From positions 1 through 64,000 of the forward strand of contig JAAESQ010000672.1 in NCBI GenBank assembly GCA_024229275.1: 64,000 bases of DNA, written 5' to 3'. The position numbers and the translations under genes are program-made. This DNA is from a bacterium (lineage in GTDB: Bacteria; Acidobacteriota; Thermoanaerobaculia; Thermoanaerobaculales; Sulfomarinibacteraceae). Shown piece by piece: positions 1-9,600 of this stretch (the stretch's first letter is position 1; every line of letters begins with the position of its first letter). The notes beneath the pieces were generated by a model, which saw only the letters and a program-made list of their open reading frames with translations, was not told the DNA's origin and made no database searches.

Positions 1-324
1 CCTGTATGTGCCTTTGCAATCGAGGAGGCTGCATGCCATCGGGAGCGCGGCATCGATCTCAAGATGTTCCTCGGTCTCTTCAAGAACTATCGTCAGACCT
101 ACATCGATCGGTTGACTAGCGGTGACGAGATTGGGGATCGTTTAAACGAGCACCTAGAGAGTGCGCTTGGCAAGATCCAAGAAAGTCCGTCGATGTCTAT
201 CAGTACAGGTTGGGCCCATTTTGACCCTGAACACCACTCGTGCTTCGAAGAGTTACTTGCCGAAGCTGACGCTGATATGTACAGCAGTAAGCGGGAGACG
301 GGAAAAGCAAAAACAAGGAGTTAA
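1..324 (+). pseudogene. C-terminal part of a GGDEF-type (diguanylate cyclase) protein, truncated by window edge and apparently internally deleted
   Basis: Frame open from base 1; C-terminus SMSISTGWAHFDPEHHSCFEELLAEADADMYSSKRETGK matches the end of GGDEF domains; degenerate SGDEI lies very close to it. Confidence 0.5.
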
Positions 325-343
325 CCTCCTCACCGGCCACACC

Positions 344-1384
344 CTACTCGAACTCGGCGCATACCTTGATCAGAGCAGCTGTGATTCCCTCCTCGGATTC
401 AGAATGCCCTGCCTCCTCGACGATGAGAAGCTGCGAACTCGGAAGTGCCTGGTGAACCCTGTAGGCGCTGAGAGGCGGCGCGGCCATGTCGTAGCGACCA
501 TTGATGATCGTAATCGGAATGCCGCTGAGCTTGCTGATGTCGTCGAGAATCTGATTTTCCTTGAGAAAGTACCGGTTTTTCACGTAGTGGAGGTCGATGG
601 ATTGCATCGAGTTGTCGTCTGAGGCAAGCATCTTCTCGACATATGACGCGACAACCTCATCTTTCATATGGAGCTTCATGAACTTGAGTTCATACGAAGC
701 AAGTGCTCGTTTGGCCTGGTTTGCGAGGTCCTTGTCCTCGCCAGTAATTATCTCGTGAAGGTAGTCAGGGTGGGCGCCTCTCTCCCTGTCGGGCAGCGTA
801 TGAAGGAGATCGTAGTATTCCTTGGGAAAGAAGAACCTGTTGCCAAGGTAGTGGTATTCGAGTTCCTCTGTAGTGCCGAGAAATACTCCCCGGAGAATCA
901 TCCCCGCAACATTCTCTGGATAGGCTTCGGCGTAGGTCAGCGCAAGAGTAGAGCCCCACGAACCGCCAAAGACGAGCATCTCATCGAGATTAAGGTACTG
1001 ACGAAGTTTTTCGATATCCTCAACCAGATTCTTTGTTGTGTTCTCTCGCAACTCACCCTTGGGAACGGATTGACCAGAGCCTCGCTGATCGTGCAGCACG
1101 ATGAAGTACTTCTCGGGATCAAAGTACTGCGCCAGTCGCGGGTAGCTTCCCGCACCCGGACCACCGTGAAGAGCCATGACTGGCTTTCCTTCGGGATTAC
1201 CGAGGCAGATGTAGAAAATCTTGTGCAACTCGCTGACCTCGAGATGGCCCTGTTCCACCAGGACTGGGACAGGAAATAGCTCAGCTTTGTCGCTTGCCTC
1301 GAGAGCAGGGCAATGTGCGCAAAGGGGAAGAAAAGCGAGAAAGGTCAGGAGTCGGTGTCTCATTTGTCTGCTCCTTGCGCTCAT
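344..1384 (-). CDS. Proline iminopeptidase-like alpha/beta hydrolase, secreted
   Basis: N-terminal signal-like segment; HGGPGAGS oxyanion motif, DQRGSGQS, GGSWGSTLAL nucleophile elbow, C-terminal GH. Confidence 0.85.
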   Translation of the reverse strand: MSARSRQMRHRLLTFLAFLPLCAHCPALEASDKAELFPVPVLVEQGHLEVSELHKIFYICLGNPEGKPVMALHGGPGAGSYPRLAQYFDPEKYFIVLHDQRGSGQSVPKGELRENTTKNLVEDIEKLRQYLNLDEMLVFGGSWGSTLALTYAEAYPENVAGMILRGVFLGTTEELEYHYLGNRFFFPKEYYDLLHTLPDRERGAHPDYLHEIITGEDKDLANQAKRALASYELKFMKLHMKDEVVASYVEKMLASDDNSMQSIDLHYVKNRYFLKENQILDDISKLSGIPITIINGRYDMAAPPLSAYRVHQALPSSQLLIVEEAGHSESEEGITAALIKVCAEFE

Positions 1385-1569
1385 CCCTCATCGAATAACG
1401 AATGTGCGTCTCCTCGACGCTCTGATGCTTTCGACCGATGATCTACCACGCCATTCTACAGAGGGTTTGCATCGGTGCTGAAGCCGTCTTCTGTGTGGCA
1501 CCGGGCCTTCTCACAGGGGAAGAAACAAGCAACGTTGACAGTCGCTGGGTTGCCTGCGAGCATGGAAGT

Positions 1570-1899
1570 ATGAAATGCTCTCATCACCTTTCGACACAGC
1601 CCTTTGCGACTATACTGACGGTGCTATTGACTGCTAGTGCGTTGACCTCGTGTGCGCCCGTCGACAAGCTTCGTTTTCCAGCATTTGCTGGTAATGATGA
1701 GGTGATTGCAGCAACCCTTGTGGGCGACTTCGACTAGGTCGGCAGTTTCCTGCCGGATGCCAAAAACAGCTACGTCGCTGTAGATCCCGATCATCATCGC
1801 TATTGGCTTCCATTGATCGAAGGATCGACGATGCTCTATGCCCATACGACACGACCACCGTTCGCAAATGCCCGGCACGCAAGCTTCCAGATCCCTTAA
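1570..1899 (+). pseudogene. Small lipoprotein interrupted by an in-frame TAG
   Basis: MKCSHHLSTQPFATILTVLLTASALTSC lipobox, then ...LVGDFD-TAG(1735-1737)-VGSFLPDAKNSYVAVDPDHHRYWLPLIEG... in the same frame to TAA. Confidence 0.4.
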
Positions 1900-2876
1900 C
1901 CCCGAATCAACAATATACCGCATTCAATCTAGAGGCTCGACGTGCTAGGCTCGACTCCGTGAAGAGGGGCGCTAAAGTTCTGTACTCATGGATCTTGTCA
2001 GTGAAAGGGCTGCGCGCCACGAGCGAGCAGATCGCTGTGAGGATTGCTCGGAGAACGACGCCGCGGGGGCGTGTGTCGTTATTCCGCCGGATGACCGCCA
2101 GTCTTCGGGCACTGCCTGACTTTGTCGTTGTCGGGGCTCAGCGTAGCGGCACTACCTCCCTCTACCTCTACCTCAAGCAACACCCACGAATCATCGCTGC
2201 CGTTCGCAAGGAGATTCACTTCTTCGAGCAGGACACCATCTACCGGCGTGGCCTGCGGTGGTACCGTGCTAATTTCCCAATCAGATTGACTCTGCAGTTC
2301 GTGGGTAGCGGTGGCGGACGAGGTCTCTGTTTTGAGGCGACGCCTGGGTATCTGTTTCATCCTCACGCGATGCCGCGCCTTGCCGAGGTGTTGCCTGAAG
2401 CTCGCTTCATAGTCATCCTTCGCAATCCGGTAGACCGCGCCTATTCGAACTATCAGAAAGCCTTTCGCGATGGCAGGACAGACCTTAGCTTCGAGACAGA
2501 AGTAGACAGGGAGCTCACGGTGGGGACACGCGCTACCGAAGCGCCGCCGGAGGAACCTCCTGTGCGCCCGTTTCTGGGTCGAAGCCTCTATGCCGACCAG
2601 TTGCAGCGCATGTTCGAACATGTTTCGCGGGAGCGGGTACTGGTGCTCCAAAGCGAGCGACTCTTCTCGCACACTCAGGACGCGTTCGACGAACTTTGTG
2701 CGTTCCTCGGACTGCCGAGCTGCACCCTTTGCCACACCGACAACCGAACCTCCGGCGGCTATTCATCGACCATGCCGCCGGAACTCCGCGAACGATTGGT
2801 TGACTACTTCGCACCCCAGGTGCAACGTTTGCAGAGTCTCCTTGAGGAGCCTTTCTCCTGGCCCGAGTGGCAGTAG
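1803..2876 (+). CDS. Sulfotransferase family protein (start probably near 2091)
   Basis: PDFVVVGAQRSGTTSLYLYLKQHP (5'-PSB motif) and RNPVDRAYSNY (3'-PB motif). Confidence 0.8.
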   Translation: MASIDRRIDDALCPYDTTTVRKCPARKLPDPLTPNQQYTAFNLEARRARLDSVKRGAKVLYSWILSVKGLRATSEQIAVRIARRTTPRGRVSLFRRMTASLRALPDFVVVGAQRSGTTSLYLYLKQHPRIIAAVRKEIHFFEQDTIYRRGLRWYRANFPIRLTLQFVGSGGGRGLCFEATPGYLFHPHAMPRLAEVLPEARFIVILRNPVDRAYSNYQKAFRDGRTDLSFETEVDRELTVGTRATEAPPEEPPVRPFLGRSLYADQLQRMFEHVSRERVLVLQSERLFSHTQDAFDELCAFLGLPSCTLCHTDNRTSGGYSSTMPPELRERLVDYFAPQVQRLQSLLEEPFSWPEWQ

Positions 2877-2919
2877 GAGGCTTGCACACCCTGGAGAATC
2901 CGGTTCGTGACCTGGAATC

Positions 2920-4449
2920 CTACGACATAAAGAGCTTGTTGCTGGCGAAGCTCGGATCGCAGGTCAAACTGACTCCCAAACGGCGTAGCCCGCGTTCATC
3001 CCCAGGTGTGGGGAGGTGAGTCATGTGCAATTCGCAACCCCGCAACCTAGGTAGCTGCAACATCGCTTGTTGGGCCGTAGGATTGGTGGTTGAGCTGATG
3101 CTCAAGGCGATCAACGACTCCTCCACGTTGAGGCTGATTGAATCCCGTCCAAGGAGATCTCTGCGCAGCGTCCTGATGGACTCGACCACCATAGGGCTGA
3201 TGAGGTCAAGGTGCTCCGGGATGTTTGCCATCAGCTTGATGGCGTTGAGCACAAGCGCCGAAGCCGCATGCATCAGTGGGCTGTTATGGCCTGTAACGAT
3301 TTCTCCCTGCGGCAGCGCCACTGCTGCACCGGTGAAAATCCCGCGGTGGCCCTTGTCGGCTTTCTGCTCAGCGACTGTTGCGGCATCGCGAGCGGGAACC
3401 ACTACCATTCGATCCTCTGGTTTGAGGTCGAACTCTTCCATCAAAGTTTCAATCCGACGCACCGCATCGCCGTCCTCGTTTCCCAGTGCCGCATCGCAGG
3501 CGTAACGGAAATAGCGACGCACGATCTCGCGCCGGCCAGCCTGTTGAGCCGCATCGTCGTCGCAGATGGCGAATCCTGCACGATTCACACCCATGTCAGT
3601 CGGAGACTGATACATCGATTGGCCCGTGATTCTTTCGAGTATGCGTTTCAGCAGGGGGAAGGCTTCGATGTCTCGATTGTAGTTGACGGCGCGTTCATCG
3701 TGGGCCTCGAGATGAAATGGATCGAACATGTTGACGTCGCGAAGTTCAGCAGTGGCGGCCTCGTATGCCGCGTTTACAGGATGGCGGAGGGGAAGGTTCC
3801 AGATTGGAAAAGTCTCGAACTTTGCATATCCGGCCTGTGCGCCGCGGCGGTGTTCGTGGTAGACCTGTGAAAGGCATGTTCCCATCTTGCCGCTGTTCGG
3901 TCCCGGAGCGTTGACAACAACCAATGGTGCGTCTGTGTCTATGAACGAGTTGGCGCCGTAGCCCTCGTCGCTGACGACCCGCGCTACGTCGGCTGGATAG
4001 CCGGGGATCGGTCGGTGAGCATGTACTTGAACACCGCGTAGTTGGAGCTTGTTGCGAAACGCTTCCGCGGCTGGTTGGTCCTCGTATCGGGTGATCACCA
4101 CGGCCCTGACTTCGAGCCCGCGCCCCCTCAAGTCATCGATGAGCTTGAACGTGTCGGCATCATAGGTGATGCCGAAGTCGGCTCGCACCTTGCGTCGCTC
4201 GATGTCGCCGGCGTAGATGCACAGGATGATCTCCGTCTGACTGGCGAGTTGCTCCAGGAGGCGCATCTTGACGTTGGGATCGAAGCCCGGCAGAACTCGA
4301 GCCGCGTGGTAGTCGAACATCAACTTGCCACCAAACTCAAGGTAGAGCTTGCCACCCACTTGACTCATCCGCTCCAGGATGGCTTCGCTCTGTTCGGCCA
4401 GATATCGCTCGTTGTCAAACGCCACCCCGTCCGCCTGCCCAACACCCAT
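2920..4449 (-). CDS. DUF1846 family protein
   Basis: ORF of 509 aa with family-like segments: LYLEFGGKLMFDYHAARVLPGFDPN, APGPNSGKMGTCLSQVYHE. Confidence 0.8.
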   Translation of the reverse strand: MGVGQADGVAFDNERYLAEQSEAILERMSQVGGKLYLEFGGKLMFDYHAARVLPGFDPNVKMRLLEQLASQTEIILCIYAGDIERRKVRADFGITYDADTFKLIDDLRGRGLEVRAVVITRYEDQPAAEAFRNKLQLRGVQVHAHRPIPGYPADVARVVSDEGYGANSFIDTDAPLVVVNAPGPNSGKMGTCLSQVYHEHRRGAQAGYAKFETFPIWNLPLRHPVNAAYEAATAELRDVNMFDPFHLEAHDERAVNYNRDIEAFPLLKRILERITGQSMYQSPTDMGVNRAGFAICDDDAAQQAGRREIVRRYFRYACDAALGNEDGDAVRRIETLMEEFDLKPEDRMVVVPARDAATVAEQKADKGHRGIFTGAAVALPQGEIVTGHNSPLMHAASALVLNAIKLMANIPEHLDLISPMVVESIRTLRRDLLGRDSISLNVEESLIALSISSTTNPTAQQAMLQLPRLRGCELHMTHLPTPGDERGLRRLGVSLTCDPSFASNKLFMS

Positions 4450-4997
4450 CGATGCCTCCTCCTGAATGCAGCCAAGTCTTGACCGCAGGATAACAGGGCA
4501 AGCTGGGATTTTTCGGGTGCCGCGTGCATCTTCAGGGGAGAGGTTTATGGTCTCGGTGTTCTGGTTGCCTCCGAGGTCTTTCTACGCTTCGTATTCCGCG
4601 AGGCCGAGTCAGCGAATCCGGCTCCTGAGGGTTGGTTGGTGGTTTCTGTGTCAGCTTGCTGAGATCCAAAGGGACCGGGCGCGCGTTACTCAGTTCGGAG
4701 GCAGAATCTGAGGTGTACTGGGCGACAAATTGATGCCGGCAGCAGGTGATTGATATTGCTGCCATGTTGGAGGAGTTCATCGGGACAGCCATCCTTCGAC
4801 CGAGGGCGGCATTTTTGTCCGTTTGTTATGCCGCACCCGTGCTTGAATTCCGCCTGCATGTCGTTACAATTATTCGGCTTCGGGAGAGTGTCTTGCGGCA
4901 TGCATGGCTGCGTGTTGCGTCGACGAACATCTTGAGGAAGAGCCCGCGAGCGGAGCGGGCATTGGTTCAGAGCGTGCAGGCAATCGCCAAAAGGCGA

Positions 4998-6683
4998 ATG
5001 AGAGGCGGAAGTCTGGTTCATCCGAGCAAAGCCCATGCGCCCACCGATGCTGGGGCGACGCGATCAGTTGTCGGTCGACTGCGGTCGGATTGCTGCAGTG
5101 TGCCTACGACTGGTCCTGAAGGCCTGAAGACAATCCAGCGGACGGATGCCCCTGCGTGGGTTGTGGCGACCGCCGATGGACACCGGTTGGTGGAGTGCGA
5201 TGACGCCGAGCTGTTGGGCTCAACCGACGGTGGTGGCGTCCCAATTGTGGGATTGCTCCCGGCCTGCCCTCCTGAAAAAATGGGCGGCCCGGCCTTCCGC
5301 GAAGAGCACGGTCTTCGTTACGCCTATTACGCCGGCGCTATGGCAAACGGCATTGCTTCGCCTGAGGTTGTCGAAGCAGCAGGTAACAACGGTTTCCTGG
5401 GTTTCTTCGGCTCGGCTGGTTTGCCGCTGAAGGACATCGAGGCTGCTATCGACACCATAACGTCGCGCCTCGGATCTCAGCCGTTTGGCTTCAACCTCAT
5501 CAACAACCTCAGTGAGCCGCAACTGGAAGAGGCGACGGTTGACCTCTACATTCGTCGCGGCATTCATCTCATCGAGGCCGCGGCCTACCTTGACCTGACT
5601 CTCCCTCTGGTTCGCTACAGAATTCACGGCATCCACACCGACGCCTCAGGTCGAATAATCACGCCCAACAAGATCATCGCCAAAGTTTCGCGCGAGGAAG
5701 TAGCTGCGAAGTTCTTCTCGCCCCCCCCAGAAGCACTCGTCAAGAAGCTTGTCGCTTCGGGCGACATCACGGCCCAACAGGCGGTCTTGGCGGCAGACAT
5801 CCCAATGGCTCAGGATGTGACAGCTGAGGCCGATTCCGGTGGACACACTGATAATCGCCCGGCGATTACCCTGTTGCCCACACTTATGGCTCTCAGAGAC
5901 CGTATCCACGCTGAGCACCGCTGTGAGCAGCGACCACGAGTTGGATTGGCGGGTGGGATATCTACACCAGCATCGGCGGCGGCCGCTTTCGCTATGGGAG
6001 CTGCCTACGTCGTCACAGGATCGGTCAATCAGGCTTGCATAGAGTCAGGTTCTTCCGACATCGTCCGCAAGATGCTCGCCGAGACACGCCAGGCTGATTT
6101 GGCGATGGCGCCCTCGGCCGACATGTTCGAGATGGGTGTCACTGTGCAGGTATTGAAGCGCGGCACGATGTTCTCTATGCGAGCTGCGAAACTCTACGAG
6201 CTCTACCAGACATATGGGGGGATCGACGAGATTCCGAACGACGTGAGAACGAAGATAGAGAAGACGATCTTCCGTGCATCACTTGAGGAAACCTGGCAAA
6301 ACACGCGTAAGTTTTTCATGGAACGCGACGCGAGTCAGATCAACCGGGCTGAGAAAGAACCCAGGCATAGAATGGCGCTTGTTTTCAGATCGTATCTCGG
6401 TCTCGCATCGCAATGGGCAAACAACGGAGACCCCACACGCCAGATCGACTACCAAATATGGTGCGGCCCCGCGATGGGTGCCTTCAACGAATGGGTGCGC
6501 GGTTCCTTCCTCGAGGACACCTCAAATCGGAAGGTTGCCACAGTGGCTTTGAACATACTCCACGGCGCGGCCGTCTCGGCACGGTGCAACATTCTCCGAT
6601 GTATGGGCGTTTCCCTACCGTCCGGGATCGAGCACTTCGCGCCCGTAGAACCTAACCGTCTCAGGAGAAATGAAGTTGATTGA
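4998..6683 (+). CDS. pfaD: PfaD/Pfa1-type enoyl reductase (nitropropane dioxygenase fold) of a PUFA synthase
   Basis: FREEHGLRYAYYAGAMANGIASPEVVEAAG, GFNLINNLSEP, ITPNKIIAKVSREEVAAKFFSPPP; overlaps the next pfa ORF. The ORF is open from 4746; start uncertain. Confidence 0.85.
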   Translation: MRGGSLVHPSKAHAPTDAGATRSVVGRLRSDCCSVPTTGPEGLKTIQRTDAPAWVVATADGHRLVECDDAELLGSTDGGGVPIVGLLPACPPEKMGGPAFREEHGLRYAYYAGAMANGIASPEVVEAAGNNGFLGFFGSAGLPLKDIEAAIDTITSRLGSQPFGFNLINNLSEPQLEEATVDLYIRRGIHLIEAAAYLDLTLPLVRYRIHGIHTDASGRIITPNKIIAKVSREEVAAKFFSPPPEALVKKLVASGDITAQQAVLAADIPMAQDVTAEADSGGHTDNRPAITLLPTLMALRDRIHAEHRCEQRPRVGLAGGISTPASAAAAFAMGAAYVVTGSVNQACIESGSSDIVRKMLAETRQADLAMAPSADMFEMGVTVQVLKRGTMFSMRAAKLYELYQTYGGIDEIPNDVRTKIEKTIFRASLEETWQNTRKFFMERDASQINRAEKEPRHRMALVFRSYLGLASQWANNGDPTRQIDYQIWCGPAMGAFNEWVRGSFLEDTSNRKVATVALNILHGAAVSARCNILRCMGVSLPSGIEHFAPVEPNRLRRNEVD

Positions 6684-9600
6684 GTCTGACCACACCAAAG
6701 GGCCTGATCAGAGGCTTGTGTCGGAGCCGATTGCCATAATCGGAATCGGATGCCTGTTTCCGAAAGCTGCCGATCTGCGGGCCTATTGGGCCAATATCGT
6801 CAGTGGCGTCGATGCCATCACAGATGTGCCGGAGACACACTGGCGCCGTTCGGACTACTACGCCGCCGATCCGAAGGCGCAAGATCGCACAACTGCAACT
6901 CGCGGTGGTTTCCTCCCGCCTATAGACTTCGATCCACTTGAGTTCGGAGTTCAGCCAAAGGTCATCGAAGCAACCGATTCGTCGCAGCTCCTTGGGATGT
7001 ACGCTGCTGGTCGCGCCTTGAAGAACGCCGGCTATGGCCCGGACACGCAGTTCAATCGCGATCGCGTAAGCGTGCTGCTTGGTGTGACGGGAGCCCTCGA
7101 ATTGACGACCACCCTGGGTGCGCGGCTCGGGCATCCTCGATGGCGCGATGCACTGATGGATGCTGGTGTCGACGACGGAACAGCCGAAGACGTCATCAGC
7201 CGCATTTCCGAGTCCTACGTACCGTGGCAGGAGAACTCTTTCCCAGGTTTGTTGGGCAATGTCGTGGCCGGAAGGATCAGTAATTACCTTGACCTGGGTG
7301 GTACGAACTGTGTAGTTGACGCGGCATGCGCAAGTTCGCTCAGTGCGTTGCACCTCGCTGTGATGGAACTCCAGACCGGTCGCTCAGACATGGTCGTCAG
7401 TGGCGGCGTCGACTCTTTCAATGACATTTTCATGTACACGTGTTTCAGCAAGACGCACGCGCTGTCGCCCTCAGGTGATGCCAGGCCGTTCGACGCCGAT
7501 GGCGACGGCAGAATCGTGGGCGAAGGAATCGGCTTGATAGTGCTAAAACGGCTCCAGGATGCTGAGCGGGACAACGATCGCATCTATGCGGTCATCCGCT
7601 CGATCGGTACCTCGAGCGATGGCAAAGGCAACGCGATCTACGCGCCGAGCGCTGAAGGTCAGAAAAAGGCATTGCGCGATGCGTACGAACGGGCGGGAGT
7701 CACGCCCGACACGGTCGAACTTGTTGAGGCGCACGGCACCGGCACAAAGGTCGGCGACGCCGTTGAATTGAGTGCGTTGAAAGACGTCTATGGTGACGCT
7801 CCGAGTGGACCGTGGTGTGCCGTGGGTTCTGTGAAGTCGCAGATTGGCCACGCAAAAGCCGCAGCGGGAGCCGCTGGAATCATCAAAGTCGCGATGGCAC
7901 TCCATCACAAGGTGCTGCCGCCCACGATCAAGGTGGAAGTGCCCATTGATGAACTCACACAGAAAGGCGCACCGTTCTACGTCAACAGCGCGGCGAGACC
8001 GTGGCTGCCGAATGCCGATCATCCACGTCGAGCCGCCGTCAGTGCCTTTGGATTTGGCGGTAGTAACTTCCACTGCGTTCTCGAAGAGCATTGTGATGAA
8101 AAGAAAGCCGCAGCATGGGACGGCAATGTAGAACTGGTGGCGTTCTCGGCCGATGGAATCGAAGGTCTCAAGGATGCTCTCCGCGAGATCGCCAAGGAAG
8201 CCTCGTGGGAGGATTTCGCCAGATGTGCCGCAGGCACGCGACTCCGGTTTGATAGTGGTCGAAGCCACCGTTTGTTGCTGGTCGCCACGCCAGACTGCGA
8301 CCGCCCGGCACGTTTCTTGAAAGCAGCGACGATGCTCGACGAACAGGCCGACAAGATGGCCTGGAGTACTCCCGACGGCACCTGGTACGGCCGCGGCGAC
8401 AGGCCCGGTAAGTTGGCCTTCGTTTTCCCTGGACAAGGCGCGCAATACGTGGGGATGTGCCGTGATTTGGCGTGCCGTTTCCCCGAGTTCCTTCAAGCAC
8501 TCACTTTCGCGGATGCCGCCTCCGACGGGTTGACAGACGCCATGTATCCACCCGCTGCCTGGGATGCAGAAACTAAGGCTGCCCAGGACGCAACGCTTCG
8601 TGACACCAGAACTGCCCAGCCTGCCATCGGCGCTATCTCCTCGGGAGCACTCAGATTGCTTGCACGTTTTGGTGTAGCGCCCGATGCTGTCGCAGGTCAC
8701 AGCTACGGTGAACTCGTCGCACTCAATGCCGCTGGCAGACTGGACGCCGATGCGCTCCGCCGCCTTTCAAAACTGCGTGGTGCCCTCATGCACGTTGATG
8801 AGGGAGACAAGGGTGGCATGATCGCAGTCACGAGTTCACCGGCGATGGCTGAAACCGTCATCCAAGAGGCGGGACTCAACCTTGTCATTGCCAACAAGAA
8901 CGCCCCCGAACAGGTAGTTCTGTCAGGGGGGTCGGAAGAGATTCAGAAGGCCAAAGAGGCCTTTGTCGAACGCGATATTCGATGCACGGTCCTGGATGTC
9001 TCAGCTGCCTTCCACAGTGAATACGTCGCGGACGCCGCAGAGCCCCTCCTTGAGGCATTGATCAACACCAAGATTTCTCCAGCAACGATTCCGGTCTTCG
9101 CGAACACGACTGCCGAGGAGTATCCGCTTCAGCCTGGGGACGCACGAGAGATACTTGCATTCCAACTGGCGAGACCAGTTGAATACGTCGAACTCATCGA
9201 AAACGTGTACGCCGCAGGTGTTCGTACGTTTCTCGAAGTAGGCCCCGGCGCTCGGCAGACAGGGCTGATCGCAAACATCCTCGCTGGTCGGAACCACTCA
9301 GCTCTTGCACTTGATTCCTCGTCGGGTAAGCGATCAGGTGTGGTCGATTTCGCGCGCTCTCTTGCCCAACTTGCAGCGCTTGGACATACCGTTGACCTCT
9401 CCTGTTGGAATGAAGGGTGTGCAGATGCCGAGGTACGCAAGCCAAAGTTGGTCGTCCCGATCAGCGGCGCTAACTATGCTGCACCCCGTGAGAAACGACC
9501 CCCCGCACCAAAACCTACTCCAGGAGCGACACGTTCCACCGAGTGCGTTTCCGAAGTAGCGCCGGCCGCCGCTCAGGCCATCCAAACTGTGCAAGCGAAT

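Noticed and set aside
7543-8700. 385-aa minus-strand ORF inside pfa2
   Set aside because: Antisense to a clearly coding KS/AT region with no family signature. Many other ORFs in the track (for example 344-1384 antisense, 22800-23957 minus, 25431-26144 minus) are rejected for the same reason.
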